Below the pieces are notes generated by a model, which saw only the letters and a program-made list of their open reading frames with translations, had not been told where the DNA came from and made no database searches. This document shows, one piece after another, positions 8,307-22,450 of a stretch of DNA of 64,000 nucleotides (positions are counted from its first letter, which is position 1; every line of letters starts with the position of its first letter). This DNA is from Neobacillus sp. PS3-12 (GTDB lineage Bacteria > Bacillota > Bacilli > Bacillales > Cytobacillaceae), in the NCBI RefSeq assembly GCF_030915385.1, contig NZ_CP133268.1:1-64000 (forward strand). The letters are read 5' to 3'. The translations under genes were made by a program, and so were the position numbers.

Positions 8307-8318
8307 ATACAAAATAAA

Positions 8319-8394
8319 TGGTGGAGGATGACGGGATCGAACCGCCGACCCTCTGCTTGTAAGGCAGATGCTCTCCCAGCTGAGCTAATCCTCC
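8319..8394 (-). tRNA. tRNA-Val (TAC)
   Basis: First tRNA after 5S. Acceptor GGAGGAT, anticodon loop CTTACAA, T-loop TTCGATC, CCA encoded. Confidence 0.95.
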
Positions 8395-8403
8395 AAAATA
8401 AAA

Positions 8404-8520
8404 GCCTGGCAACGTCCTACTCTCACAGGGACTTTCGTCCCAACTACCATCGGCGCAAAGAAGCTTAACTTCCGTGTTCGGTATGGGAACGGGTGTGACC
8501 TTCTCGCCATAATTGCCAGA
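8404..8520 (-). rRNA. rrf: 5S ribosomal RNA
   Basis: 117 nt from TCTGGCAATTATGGCGAGAA to GTTGCCAGGC, with the conserved CCGAACACGGAAGTTAAG core and closing terminal helix. Confidence 0.96.
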
Positions 8521-8596
8521 CTTATTGAATTGAGGTTCATTCCCTCAAAACTAGATAATCAAAAAGAAGTGTAAAGAACGAATAATCATTTCTATT

Positions 8597-13414
<4,818 letters not shown>

Positions 13415-13536
13415 GAGTATGAGTTAGCTCATAAATGTTACGTTGGCTAGTGAAGATAACTTCACTATTATTTATTGTTGACGTTTTTGTTTGTTTAGTT
13501 TTCAAAGAACAATTATTTATCTTAGCGACAAGAACT

Positions 13537-13565
13537 ATCTTACCATCTTTATTCGTTAATGTCAA
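13537..13565 (-). promoter_or_regulatory. rRNA operon promoter P2
   Basis: Minus strand: -35 TTGACA at 13565-13560, 17-base spacer, -10 TAAGAT at 13542-13537. About 120 bases before 16S, followed by the TTTGAAAACTAAACAA leader. Confidence 0.85.
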
Positions 13566-13671
13566 CTTCCACGAAAAGATTTTTTTGCAGTTAAATCTTT
13601 CTTCTGTCCTTAATATAAATAATCCACCAAAATTGTCTTTTAAGGATGATGTCCCTTAGGACAGCTAATAG

Positions 13672-13701
13672 AGTATATAATGTATTACTGTTGTTCGTCA
13701 A
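13672..13701 (-). promoter_or_regulatory. rRNA operon promoter P1
   Basis: Minus strand: -35 TTGACG at 13701-13696, 18-base spacer, -10 TATACT at 13677-13672. Upstream of P2, giving the tandem arrangement common to Bacillus rrn operons. Confidence 0.7.
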
Positions 13702-13893
13702 CACTTATTTTAACTCTCTTTAGTCAGGGTAACTCTAAATATTTAGTTCTTGTCAAAAGAGGTCCATTTGATATCTCCTGATCCTGTTCTTAGCAATTTT
13801 AGGATTCATATGTTTCTATTTCTATCGCTCATAAACCAAATAATTATGCATAAGATGGATAGAAATTAGATCATATCTTCAAGGAGGAATAGT

Positions 13894-14337
13894 TTGAGTC
13901 AATTAAATGGAAACGTATACAAATTTTTAACGCCATTATTTTTTTCTGGAGTATCCTTCTGTTTAAGCTTCTACTTTTGTATATTAGGCGTATCCCTTTT
14001 TATTTATTCATTGCCAATCTATGCCTTTTTCCTGCTACTTTCTTTATTCCTTTTTTATCAAACTGATAAAAATTTGAATCGTTTTATGAAAATGGGAGTA
14101 ACAAGTTTTACTCAGTATAGTTTTTATCATAACTGTATCGGCATTTATTTAATCTTATCTTTTGTATTATTTGGAGTATCAGTTGCTTATGTTCCTTTTT
14201 ATTACAACGGAGGAATGCTATTTGTTTGGTATTGTGCCCCAATGTCTCTACTTTGCTTTATCAGTTTTATCCAATCTCAAAAACGAATCAAAGTAGTAAA
14301 AAAGCAATTACAAAATCAAAATCTGAATAGCAAATAA
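13894..14337 (+). CDS. Small integral membrane protein, function unknown
   Basis: 147 residues with four strongly hydrophobic segments (about 10-30, 34-52, 77-98 and 106-125) and a basic C-terminal tail (KRIKVVKKQ). No family recognised. The start is TTG at 13894, chosen because AAGGAGGA lies 8 bases before it. It is divergent from the rRNA operon and shares a bidirectional terminator with the MFS gene. Rich in Phe and Tyr. Confidence 0.7.
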   Translation: MSQLNGNVYKFLTPLFFSGVSFCLSFYFCILGVSLFIYSLPIYAFFLLLSLFLFYQTDKNLNRFMKMGVTSFTQYSFYHNCIGIYLILSFVLFGVSVAYVPFYYNGGMLFVWYCAPMSLLCFISFIQSQKRIKVVKKQLQNQNLNSK

Positions 14338-14359
14338 ACACTTCCTATAATTTGAAATT

Positions 14360-14395
14360 AAGAAAGGGAGAATCATAAAACGATTCTCCCTTCTT
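14360..14395. terminator. Bidirectional terminator
   Basis: 15-bp stem AAGAAAGGGAGAATC / GATTCTCCCTTCTT with a 7-base loop, between two converging genes. Confidence 0.85.
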
Positions 14396-14436
14396 TGCCT
14401 TTTATTTAGAACGATGACTGCCTTTTATCTATATGT

Positions 14437-15717
14437 TTAGGCTGATAATTGCGATTGCTTATTTTTTTGTTTTTCTTTCACCATAATACCGCCAATTACA
14501 GCTATAAATGAAAACAAAACTGGGATCAAAAATCCGTACTGATAACCTACATTTACAGGAGCATGATGAAAATGATCCAGTACATTACCAAAAAGAAATG
14601 GCAATAATACGGCACTTATAAATCCTCCTGTATTAGCAAATCCTGATATAGCTCCCACTTCGGTCATTGGAAAAGATTTTCGAACAATGGCAAAAGTTAA
14701 TGATCCTGCTGCGCTTCCAAATCCTGTTGCAATAAATAAAATGACTGACATAAAAAAAGGTGGTTTTCCGGCATATAAAAAGAAAGTCAACCAACTAAGA
14801 AAAATGATGAATTGAATGGAAAGATAGGTGCCTTTAATTGTTTCACGACGACTTGTAAACCAACTTATGATCGGGGCACCAAAAATAGCTCCCAACAAAC
14901 CATACATGAGAAGTTGACTTGCCGCTGATCGACTCATATGATAAATATCCATTCCAAAAGGGACTCCCCAGGAACCGATGAATCCGACATAAGTGCCCAT
15001 AACACCAAAGTGGCATAAAAATGTAGCCCATGCTTGGCGAGTAGTAATCATACGTTTTAAAATTACGGAAGTTTTTTCACGTTTTTTATGTTGAGGCTTT
15101 TTTGTTTCTGAAATGTTTTTAAAAAGCTGTCTTGGTCTTATAACGAGAACAAAATACAGTAGAATACCTGACAAGCATAACATGATGCCACTCGATAAAA
15201 AGGGAATCCTCCATCCTGATGCTGAAATCCAGGCTGAAAATGGGACAGTCGCAAGAAGTGAACCAAGACTGCCAGCCATTCCTGCAAATCCTAGCAATTT
15301 AATAAATTCCCCAACCTTAAACCATTGACTCAAAATTAATACCAAGTTGACCCAAATAGCTGCATCTCCCGTACCAACCATTAGTCTTGATAAGAATAAA
15401 ACATACTCATTTGATGCTGTACTATAAACGACTGTCCCCAAACCATTAAGAAGTGTACCAACAATAAGAAAACCATTTGGCCCAAGTCGGTCTGATAATA
15501 GGCCAATCGGAATTTGTAATCCTGAGTATGCAAAAAATTGAATACTGGTCAATAACCCAACTACCGCTGCAGTGATATTAAAATCTTTCATCAATTGATT
15601 TGTGATCAGCCCTGGTGCCGTTCTTTGACTGACGATTAAAAAATAAGAAAATAACACTGAACCAAACACAATCCATCTGTAAGAACTATTCTGTTTTTCC
15701 ACTTTTTCTTCTCCCAT
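14437..15717 (-). CDS. MFS transporter
   Basis: Twelve-helix major facilitator of 426 residues in the cytoplasmic membrane. The loop 2-3 motif appears as GLLSDRLGPNGFL, near the canonical G-x-L-x-D-R-x-G. N-terminal residues TAPGLITNQLMKDFNIT resemble anion:cation symporter and nitrate/organic-anion type MFS, but the substrate cannot be told. The C-terminus is charged (VKEKQKNKQ). Monocistronic. Confidence 0.88.
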   Translation of the reverse strand: MGEEKVEKQNSSYRWIVFGSVLFSYFLIVSQRTAPGLITNQLMKDFNITAAVVGLLTSIQFFAYSGLQIPIGLLSDRLGPNGFLIVGTLLNGLGTVVYSTASNEYVLFLSRLMVGTGDAAIWVNLVLILSQWFKVGEFIKLLGFAGMAGSLGSLLATVPFSAWISASGWRIPFLSSGIMLCLSGILLYFVLVIRPRQLFKNISETKKPQHKKREKTSVILKRMITTRQAWATFLCHFGVMGTYVGFIGSWGVPFGMDIYHMSRSAASQLLMYGLLGAIFGAPIISWFTSRRETIKGTYLSIQFIIFLSWLTFFLYAGKPPFFMSVILFIATGFGSAAGSLTFAIVRKSFPMTEVGAISGFANTGGFISAVLLPFLFGNVLDHFHHAPVNVGYQYGFLIPVLFSFIAVIGGIMVKEKQKNKQSQLSA

Positions 15718-15923
15718 TTGTTAAAATTCCTTATCCATTATACTCCATAATTCACATTATTAAAGGGATAGTGATTACATTGTAGATATTTTGGCCACAT
15801 TTTTCCTGTAAAAATAGGAACTGATAATTCGGACCTTTTTTTAAATTTATTTGTACATAGGTATTAGCTATGTATCACTTTCTTGCATACTTTAATTATA
15901 TAAATGTTAAGGTGGTGATTATT

Positions 15924-16079
15924 TTGTCATTCTGGGACAATTTTATGTTTGGAGTTCACGATGTGGATCCTAACAAAAACGGTGAAAGAGACCAAGACAA
16001 AGATCCTAGCAAAGGACATAACAAAGACCTCGATCCAAAACCACGACGGAGAAAAACGCAAAAGAAACAAAGAACGTAA
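15924..16079 (+). CDS. Small basic hydrophilic protein, unknown
   Basis: 51 residues from a TTG start at 15924, placed by AAGGTGGTGA about 8 bases before it. The first part is FWDNFMFGVHDVDP; the rest is all charged residues, with acidic repeats (DQDKDPSKGHNKDLDP) turning into a basic tail (RRRKTQKKQRT). A hairpin terminator follows at 16128-16158. No family recognised. Confidence 0.55.
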   Translation: MSFWDNFMFGVHDVDPNKNGERDQDKDPSKGHNKDLDPKPRRRKTQKKQRT

Positions 16080-16127
16080 CAGCGCGCATTAAGGCTAAAC
16101 AAATCAGTTACTTCTAATAGCTCTTAT

Positions 16128-16158
16128 CCCCCTCATTAGTGAGAGGGAATTTTTTTTG
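16128..16158 (+). terminator. Intrinsic terminator
   Basis: Stem CCCCCTCA/TGAGAGGG followed by AATTTTTTTT, after the small basic ORF. Confidence 0.7.
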
Positions 16159-16301
16159 ATACAAACATCTATATCCTGCAAATAGGATTATGTACTAGGA
16201 TTTATTTTTTTTAGAAAAATTCTCCAGATATTAGCAATACTTTAATGTTACGAATTAGGCTGTTATAATGGTGGTTATGAAATACATAGGAGGATACCGT
16301 G

Positions 16302-16529
16302 ATGACCACATTTGAAAAATTAAAACCTATTATTGCAGATCAACTTGGAGTTAAAATGGAGAAGATCAAACCGGAAGCTTCGTTCAAAGACGACTTCAAA
16401 GCTGATTCACTTGATATGGTAAATCTGACGATGGAAATTGAAGATGAATTTGCAATCGAAATTAGCGATAAGGTCGCACCGACGCTTCAAACGGTCGGCG
16501 ATGTCGTAAAATATATTGAAAATCGTTAA
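16302..16529 (+). CDS. Stand-alone acyl carrier protein
   Basis: 75-residue carrier protein. The phosphopantetheine serine lies in the [17 protein letters not shown] motif near residue 37. It carries acyl groups as thioesters on the 4'-phosphopantetheine arm. It is not beside fabD/fabG/fabF or a PKS/NRPS, so it is probably a second carrier rather than the main AcpP. ATG at 16302 is 8 bases after AGGAGG. An extended -10 (TGTTATAAT, near 16263-16271) precedes it, so it has its own promoter, and a terminator follows. Confidence 0.9.
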   Translation: MTTFEKLKPIIADQLGVKMEKIKPEASFKDDFKADSLDMVNLTMEIEDEFAIEISDKVAPTLQTVGDVVKYIENR

Positions 16530-16537
16530 CAAAAAAA

Positions 16538-16587
16538 TGGCGGATTGCCCTGCTCAAGCAGAAGGCATCCGCCTATTTGCATTTTTG
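16538..16587 (+). terminator. Intrinsic terminator of the acyl carrier gene
   Basis: Long stem GGCGGATTGCC / GGCATCCGCC, then TTTGCATTTTTG; it also serves the converging kinase gene. Confidence 0.7.
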
Positions 16588-16594
16588 TTGTGAT

Positions 16595-18133
16595 TTATTT
16601 TTTAAAACCCAGTGCTTCGAGAGCCTGCTGAAGATTCCCTTTTTTGATTACACTATTGTTAATGGTTAAGCCCATCTTCAGCATTGAACCGGCTATTTCT
16701 GATCGGATTCCTGTTAGAACAGCAGTACATCCCATAAGTTCAATCCCATCAAAAAGTTTAAATAAATGGTTTAAAACAGCACTATCCAGGAATGTAACAC
16801 CCGATAGGTCAATAATGAGCGTTTCTATTTGCAGAACTTCAATTTGACGTAAAACCTTTTCATTTACCGTATTCGCTCTGAACGTATCAATTGTTCCAAT
16901 TAACGGAAGAATAGAGACTGTTTTTGTTAACGGAATAATAGGGACACTTAAATCTTCTACCATTTCACGCTGAGTTCTCAATATTTCATCTTTAAATTGG
17001 TTGTAACTAATTGAAAATTGTTTGATAAAGGTATCCAGTGAGGAGTTTACTCTTCTCTCTAAATGAAAAAAGTCCTCTCGGGTAAATTCCTGGTTACTGA
17101 CTCGGTAATAGTTATAAATAAAATCCCAGAGTACCTTTCTTAGTGACTGTAACCATTCTAGCTTTAGGTTTAATTGCAAAGTGTGTTTCGCCCACTTTTT
17201 CCCTTCACTTTTTGCAAAAGTAATTAATTCATGAGGAGAGTTTTTGAAAACAAATTTGATTAAAGCAAATACGTTCTTTTTCAAACTAATATCAGAGATC
17301 TCCTCAATCTCTTTTAATCTGCTGCTGATTTCGTAGTCCTCTTGAAGTAATTGATCATGAATTTTTTCAAGATTACTAATTACGAAATCCTCAAGCGTTT
17401 GGTTCGGATCTGCAACAACCTCAATCGTGTTCAATAAACTTACCCCCTGCTTATGAATAGGTATGAAAATAAAAAATTTCGTCCCTTGTTCCGGTTTACT
17501 TTCTACGTGAATTCTGCCGCCAAATTGATAGATACTAGAATAAACTTGTGAAAGTCCCATTCCAGTCCCATCTTCCTTTGTACTAAAAAAGGGTGTCCCC
17601 AATAAGGCTATTTTGTCTTCTGAAATCCCAATTCCAGTATCTTCAACGGTAACGATCAAGTGCTCTTCTTCCATGTAATGCTGGATTCGGATCATTCCCT
17701 TATCAGGTATAGCTTCAAATGCATTCTTAAGAAGATTAAAGAAGGCTCTTTTAAGTTGATTTCTTTTTCCATATATCGTAACATTTGTGTCTCGAAATTC
17801 TTTCATCACATCAACTTGGTACTGACGATCCAGAAATAAATTTAAAATGGATTCCATTTCACTTGCAATGTTTATTTCCTGGATCACTTCATCATCCATC
17901 TCAGGCTTTGTTACTTGCAGCAAATTCCCCAAAATGGCAAGCGCACTATCCAATTCGGAAAGGGCTACTTGAGTATAATTATCATCATATTTTTCTTGAA
18001 ATAATTGAAGAAAACCTTTTACGGTTGTTAATGGATTTTTTACCTCGTGGGCGATTCCAGCCGCAACTTGTCCCATTGAGGAAATTCGATCCAATTGGTA
18101 TTGGTTATTTGTATCTTTCTTTTTTGATACCAA
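16595..18133 (-). CDS. Soluble histidine kinase fused to an RsbR-like STAS domain
   Basis: About 512 residues. The N-terminus begins directly with the dimerisation/phosphoacceptor helix (H box GIAHEVKNPLTTVKGF), then the ATPase domain: N box NLLKNAFEA, G1 DTGIGI, and GTGMGLS. There is no membrane segment or sensor domain ahead of it. From about residue 255 a helical region resembles the N-terminal non-haem globin-like part of RsbR-type proteins, and a STAS domain closes the protein (about 400-505, with GTIDTFRAN and DLSGVTFLDSAV). In B. subtilis RsbR the equivalent positions are Thr phosphorylated by RsbT; the second is Ser here. TTG at 18133 is preferred (AAGAAGGGA upstream); it overlaps the RsbT-like gene, implying coupling. 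A likely role is integrating a cytoplasmic signal into a stressosome-like switch. Confidence 0.85.
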   Translation of the reverse strand: MVSKKKDTNNQYQLDRISSMGQVAAGIAHEVKNPLTTVKGFLQLFQEKYDDNYTQVALSELDSALAILGNLLQVTKPEMDDEVIQEINIASEMESILNLFLDRQYQVDVMKEFRDTNVTIYGKRNQLKRAFFNLLKNAFEAIPDKGMIRIQHYMEEEHLIVTVEDTGIGISEDKIALLGTPFFSTKEDGTGMGLSQVYSSIYQFGGRIHVESKPEQGTKFFIFIPIHKQGVSLLNTIEVVADPNQTLEDFVISNLEKIHDQLLQEDYEISSRLKEIEEISDISLKKNVFALIKFVFKNSPHELITFAKSEGKKWAKHTLQLNLKLEWLQSLRKVLWDFIYNYYRVSNQEFTREDFFHLERRVNSSLDTFIKQFSISYNQFKDEILRTQREMVEDLSVPIIPLTKTVSILPLIGTIDTFRANTVNEKVLRQIEVLQIETLIIDLSGVTFLDSAVLNHLFKLFDGIELMGCTAVLTGIRSEIAGSMLKMGLTINNSVIKKGNLQQALEALGFKK

Positions 18134-18491
18134 TAATTCTCGTCCCTTCTTTAGATGTCTCAATCCTCAAATCATCCATTAGTCTCTTTGCGCCGGACAA
18201 ACCAACACCTAATCCGTGTGAAGATTTATGAAATCCTCGTAAAATATCATTTAAGTTTTCGATTCCCGGCCCCTTGTCAATACACGTAAAGCGAAATTCA
18301 TTCTGAACCATCTCACAACGAAAGATCCCTTTTTCCTCAGTATGGTCCAAGATATTACGGGTCAGCTCTAACACGCTGATAAAAATACATTGTTTATCCG
18401 ATTCGCTAAAAGAACGATTCTTGATGAGATGGCTAACTAAAGTAACCGCTTGATACACATCATTCTCAGACTTAATCTCCACTGACAGCAT
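18105..18491 (-). CDS. RsbT-like switch kinase / anti-sigma ATPase
   Basis: 128-residue HATPase_c protein of the RsbT/SpoIIAB group. The N box is ELTRNILDH, the G1 box DKGPGIEN, and the C-terminal half has GLGVGLSGAKRLMDDLRI, the typical RsbT wording. RsbT proteins phosphorylate STAS partners and then activate a phosphatase upstream of a sigma factor. The overlapping downstream gene supplies exactly such a STAS partner. No rsbU, rsbV or sigma factor gene is in the window. ATG at 18491 follows AAGGAGACCC. Confidence 0.88.
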   Translation of the reverse strand: MLSVEIKSENDVYQAVTLVSHLIKNRSFSESDKQCIFISVLELTRNILDHTEEKGIFRCEMVQNEFRFTCIDKGPGIENLNDILRGFHKSSHGLGVGLSGAKRLMDDLRIETSKEGTRIIGIKKERYK

Positions 18492-18653
18492 GTTAAAAGG
18501 GTCTCCTTGTTTAACTGATATTTTTTCTCAATTATAGTATAATACTACCTTAGGTTGTGTCATTCTTCAATACTCTGTTCCTATAATTCAGGACTTTAAT
18601 CCCTTATTAAAATTTTGGAAAATAAATAGAGATTCATATTTTCTTTTATAAAT

Positions 18654-18680
18654 AAAAAAAGGACCAATTGGTCCAAATAA
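18654..18680 (-). terminator. Intrinsic terminator
   Basis: Perfect palindrome GGACCAATTGGTCC with a T-run on the minus strand. A near copy ends the OsmC gene at 22602-22626. Confidence 0.75.
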
Positions 18681-18732
18681 AAAAATGAAAGCGCTATCAA
18701 ATTATGAAATAAAAAAATCGGTCCATTTGATT

Positions 18733-18894
18733 TTAAATATAAATATATTGCTCAATAATTTCAATAAATGTTCCTTCCCGTTTCTTTTCGGAGACAAATG
18801 CTTCAAACATGATCATTTCTTCTCTTGAACCAATGACAAATTCTCTTTGACAGACATTGTTACCAATAGCGTATCGAACTACTTTCACATCCAT
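18733..18894 (-). CDS. Small acidic protein, unknown
   Basis: 53 residues starting MDVKVVRYAIGNNV and ending IEIIEQYIYI. AAAGGGAG lies 9 bases before the ATG at 18894 and a terminator follows, so it looks like a real short gene. It appears to be a single alpha/beta fold with one Cys, no signal peptide and no membrane segment. Family not recognised. Confidence 0.7.
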   Translation of the reverse strand: MDVKVVRYAIGNNVCQREFVIGSREEMIMFEAFVSEKKREGTFIEIIEQYIYI

Positions 18895-19085
18895 TTTTTA
18901 CATCTCCCTTTATTAATTTGTGATCCAAAGCTTTATAAGACAATCATACACGGTTTTATTTTTATTTTTACAAGAATTTATGAATATTTTTTGAATTTTA
19001 GAACTTTTAAAAAAAAAGAGAAAAAACTTTAATAAGTGGAATGTATTCAAAAAAAAGAATCCCTCGAAATCTGTTTCGAATGATT

Positions 19086-20438
19086 CTAAAAAAAAGTCCT
19101 CCATAATAGATAGGCATTTAATAAAACAATAATGGCGGTTACCAACCAAGCTAACCATTTTACCCATTTTTTATTTACAAATGACCCCATTTTATTTTTA
19201 TCACTTGTAAACATTACGAGCGGAATAACGGCAAAAGATAATTGCAGTGATAGGATGACTTGACTTAGGATGAGTAATTCTCCTGTTCCTTTTTCGCCGT
19301 AAATGATCGTTACAATCACCGCAGGAATAATGGCAATCATTCTTGTGATCAGCCTTCGTAACCAAGGCTTTAATCGAATATTCAAGAATCCTTCCATTAC
19401 GATTTGACCCGCAAGCGTTCCTGTTAAAGTAGAGTTTTGGCCAGATGCAAGTAAAGCTACTCCAAATAAAATCCCCGCCACACCAGTTCCAAGTAATGGA
19501 TCTAACAAATGGTAAGCGTCCTGAATTTCTGCCACATCCTTATGGCCCGTAGTATGAAATGCTGCGGCTGATAAGATTAGAATGGCAGCATTAACAAATA
19601 GGGCAAGCATTAAGGCAACAGTTGAATCAATGGTTGCATATTTAATCGCAGAGCGTTTTCCTTCTACTGTATCATCGTATTTCCTTGTCTGAACAATTGA
19701 AGAGTGCAAGTAGAGATTATGCGGCATGACTGTTGCTCCTAAAATACCTAATGCAATATAAAGCATTTCAGGATTTGAAACAATCGTACTACTTGGAATA
19801 AAACCTGATACGATTCCTCCAATTTCAGGTTTAGATAATAGTAGTTCAAATCCAAAACAAAGAGCAATGGTTGCAATTAAGGCAATGACAAATGCCTCTA
19901 TATAACGGAACCCTTTATTTTGTAAAAGTAGAACAAGTAATATATCAAAAGCTGTCAAACAGACTCCATAAACAAGGGGGATATGAAACAATAGATTTAA
20001 GGCGATTGCTGCTCCAATGACTTCAGCTAAATCACACGCTGCAATTGCTAACTCACATAAAATCCATAGCACAAAAGAAACAGGTTTACTAAAATGGTCC
20101 CTGCAAGCTTGAGCTAAATCTCGTCCTGACACAATACCTAATTTAGCTGATAAAGATTGTAATAATATTGCCATTAAATTTGAAATGAGTATGACAGAAA
20201 GCAGTGTGTATCCATAAGCTGAACCTCCCGCAATAGAAGTTGCCCAGTTTCCTGGGTCCATATATCCTACTGCTACCAAATAACCCGGACCAATAAATCC
20301 TAAAAGTCTTCGAAAAAAGCTGCCTGTTTTTTTTATTGGTACCGATTTATGAACCTCTTGTAAACTTGGATTTGAATTTTCTCTTTTCCAAGGCTTACTA
20401 ACTTCCGTCAAATTGGAAGTTACATCATCTGAACTCAT
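19086..20438 (-). CDS. mntH: Mn2+/Fe2+ NRAMP transporter MntH
   Basis: Proton-coupled divalent metal importer of the cytoplasmic membrane, about 450 residues and 11 helices. The two metal-site motifs are present: DPGN at about residue 61 (helix 1) and MPHNLYLHS in helix 6. The start at 20438 (MSSDDV) is preferred over 20468 because AAGGGAG lies 9 bases before it and inside the longer frame. A candidate MntR operator lies about 55 bases upstream at 20492-20508. Monocistronic. Confidence 0.95.
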   Translation of the reverse strand: MSSDDVTSNLTEVSKPWKRENSNPSLQEVHKSVPIKKTGSFFRRLLGFIGPGYLVAVGYMDPGNWATSIAGGSAYGYTLLSVILISNLMAILLQSLSAKLGIVSGRDLAQACRDHFSKPVSFVLWILCELAIAACDLAEVIGAAIALNLLFHIPLVYGVCLTAFDILLVLLLQNKGFRYIEAFVIALIATIALCFGFELLLSKPEIGGIVSGFIPSSTIVSNPEMLYIALGILGATVMPHNLYLHSSIVQTRKYDDTVEGKRSAIKYATIDSTVALMLALFVNAAILILSAAAFHTTGHKDVAEIQDAYHLLDPLLGTGVAGILFGVALLASGQNSTLTGTLAGQIVMEGFLNIRLKPWLRRLITRMIAIIPAVIVTIIYGEKGTGELLILSQVILSLQLSFAVIPLVMFTSDKNKMGSFVNKKWVKWLAWLVTAIIVLLNAYLLWRTFF

Positions 20439-20491
20439 GACTTCCATCTCCCTTAATTTTATCAACATTTGAATTTGTACATAGACATCAA

Positions 20492-20508
20492 TTTTGCGCT
20501 AGGGCAAC
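20492..20508 (-). promoter_or_regulatory. Candidate MntR operator
   Basis: TTTTGCGCTAGGGCAAC resembles the B. subtilis mntH and mntA operators (TTTGC...AGG-AAAC pattern with dyad symmetry). Its position just before mntH fits manganese repression. Assigned by resemblance only. Confidence 0.55.
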
Positions 20509-20609
20509 ATTTAGATAAAAAAATAATCCTTTAATTTTATTATATTTTACTTCCTCAAAATGTTTCCTTCAGCCAAAAAAAATTACCTAAAGAAAAAATA
20601 TTGTCCGAA

Positions 20610-20648
20610 CAAAAAAACTCGTCAATAATTGAATTGACGAGTTTTTTC
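20610..20648. terminator. Bidirectional terminator
   Basis: Stem AAAAAACTCGTCAA / TTGACGAGTTTTTT with a short loop, between the namA gene and mntH; it fits the end of namA. Confidence 0.8.
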
Positions 20649-20699
20649 AGTTTAATTTTACTTTTTTATTTAGCTGGTGCGTTCAAGTGAACATCCTGC

Positions 20700-21728
20700 T
20701 TAGTATGTAGCTCTTTCATATTGTTTCGGCATTAAAGGTTTCCCGTCAAGAAGTAACGATGCGTTGTTTGCCCAATATGGATTCCCCAATATACCTCTGC
20801 CAACAGCGATAAGGTCGGCTTCTTGATTACCAAGCACAGCTTCAGCAAGTTTGGCATCATCTAATTTACCTACAGCAATCACTGGTATTCCAGCCTCATT
20901 TTTAATCCGTTCGGCGAATTTAACCTGATAACCTGGATGAGCACCGGGTCTTCCGGCAGAGCCAATTGGTCCTTCACCGCCAGAAGAAACGTGGAACATA
21001 TCCACTCCTGCATCTCGGTAAACTTTTGCCATTTCTACTGCATAATCAAGTCCATAACCGCCATCTACATATTCCACAGCTGAAATCCGCATAATCAGCG
21101 GCATATCTGCTGGCATTACGCTTTTTGCAGCTTGAATGACTTCTTTTCCAAATAGAAACTTATCCTCACCGTATTCGTCAGTTCTTTGGTTTGTATACGG
21201 GGAAGAAAATTGATGGATCAGATATCCATGTGCTCCATGAAGTTCAATGGTATCTACACCTGCTTCGATGGCGCGTTCCACACCTTTCTTGAACTTTTCA
21301 ACCATTTCTTTAACCTCTTGGGTAGTAAGCTCGTGAGGTACTTTTGACTTTTCATTAAAAGCGTTTGGCGAACAAGACACAGGATTAGGAGCTTCCTCCG
21401 CTTTACGTCCTGCGTGTGCCACCTGAATCGCAACCTTTGCACCGTACTTATGACATTCATCAATAATCCGTTTAAAGGCAGGCGTATGTTCATCACTCCA
21501 AATTCCCAGGCAAAAGTCTGAAATCCGCCCCCGATCTTCAACGTTTGTCATCTCTATAATGATTAAGCCGGTACCGCCTATTGCACGGCTTGTATAGTGA
21601 ACAAAATGCCAATCAGTTGGAATGCCATTTTTAAGAGGGACAGAATACTGGCACATTGGCGGCATTACTACACGATTTTTTAATTCTAATCCTTTGAGTT
21701 TGAATGGCTGGAATAGGTTCGACATCAT
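20700..21728 (-). CDS. namA: NADPH dehydrogenase (Old Yellow Enzyme, NamA/YqjM)
   Basis: FMN-dependent ene-reductase that reduces activated C=C bonds and nitro compounds with NADPH. It is a TIM barrel of about 340 residues. QYS near the N-terminus holds the active-site Tyr, HGAHGYL holds the two substrate-binding His, and VGRGILGNPYWA is the C-terminal flavin-phosphate region. Several ATGs lie in a row; AAAGGAAG points to those at 21728-21722. It probably serves in oxidative or xenobiotic detoxification. Confidence 0.93.
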   Translation of the reverse strand: MMSNLFQPFKLKGLELKNRVVMPPMCQYSVPLKNGIPTDWHFVHYTSRAIGGTGLIIIEMTNVEDRGRISDFCLGIWSDEHTPAFKRIIDECHKYGAKVAIQVAHAGRKAEEAPNPVSCSPNAFNEKSKVPHELTTQEVKEMVEKFKKGVERAIEAGVDTIELHGAHGYLIHQFSSPYTNQRTDEYGEDKFLFGKEVIQAAKSVMPADMPLIMRISAVEYVDGGYGLDYAVEMAKVYRDAGVDMFHVSSGGEGPIGSAGRPGAHPGYQVKFAERIKNEAGIPVIAVGKLDDAKLAEAVLGNQEADLIAVGRGILGNPYWANNASLLLDGKPLMPKQYERATY

Positions 21729-21855
21729 CATCTTCCTTTTCTCTAACATTTTTTCTTCCCACTATTACAGATTAATAGTATCGAAAGCAATAATTGGAGG
21801 CAAGTATATGGTCTTATCATGCACATATAAACAAGCATTAGGACATAAACTTATC

Positions 21856-21892
21856 AAAAAAATAAACCGATTCAGCTGAGGCTGAATCGGCT
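21856..21892 (-). terminator. Intrinsic terminator
   Basis: Stem GCCGATTCAGC / GCTGAATCGGT then TTTATTTTTTT on the minus strand, ending the MerR-like gene. Confidence 0.8.
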
Positions 21893-21913
21893 ATAATTTG
21901 TTTAGACCTGGAT

Positions 21914-22450
21914 TTATATGTTAAAAAACCTACTAAAAAAGCCTTTTTTCTTTTCTTTTTCTTGTGAGGCAGCTAATTCTAAATCTGCTTTTTTTACTTC
22001 CTGTGATTTCCTTAATAATTCTATATACTTGAGATCACGTTGTTGTTCAATGCGATCATCAATATATTTTTGCTGCTTTTCTATAAGTTGTTTTAATGTA
22101 TTAATTTCATCTAGTAATAGTTGATAACGATCATCTTCGATTTGCGGTAAATCCGGGGTTGTTACCTCATTTTGCATAGGCGTAACTGCTTCCGAGTTGA
22201 CTGGTTCTGAATGGTTATTTTGATCCTTTAATAAAGTTAAAGCAATTTCTCCAACATTCATACCAGTTTCACTAGACTGTTTTTTCATTTCTTGAAATAA
22301 AGGGACGTCATTATCTGTAAAAATCCGAAAACCCCGGTCATTCCGTGTAATGGCATATCCTGCTTTTTCCAATGCTTGAGCATAGCTTCGCACTTTCTGT
22401 GCTGATATTCCAACTATTTCTGCAATGTCCTTTGTAGGGTATTCCTTCAA
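21914..22450 (-). CDS. MerR-type HTH protein with coiled coil (DUF3967 / RacA-like layout)
   Basis: 178 residues. Residues 1-70 form a MerR-like winged helix (YPTKDIAEIVGISAQKVRSYAQALEKAGY...RGFRIFTDNDV). A low-complexity linker follows, then a long coiled coil (about 108-165), then the short basic-aromatic end KKKGFFSRFFNI that may touch the membrane. The layout resembles RacA and DUF3967 proteins of Bacillus plasmids and phages. It may bind DNA and a partner, but the role is unknown. A weak GGAGGG-like site precedes the ATG at 22450. Confidence 0.75.
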   Translation of the reverse strand: MKEYPTKDIAEIVGISAQKVRSYAQALEKAGYAITRNDRGFRIFTDNDVPLFQEMKKQSSETGMNVGEIALTLLKDQNNHSEPVNSEAVTPMQNEVTTPDLPQIEDDRYQLLLDEINTLKQLIEKQQKYIDDRIEQQRDLKYIELLRKSQEVKKADLELAASQEKEKKKGFFSRFFNI

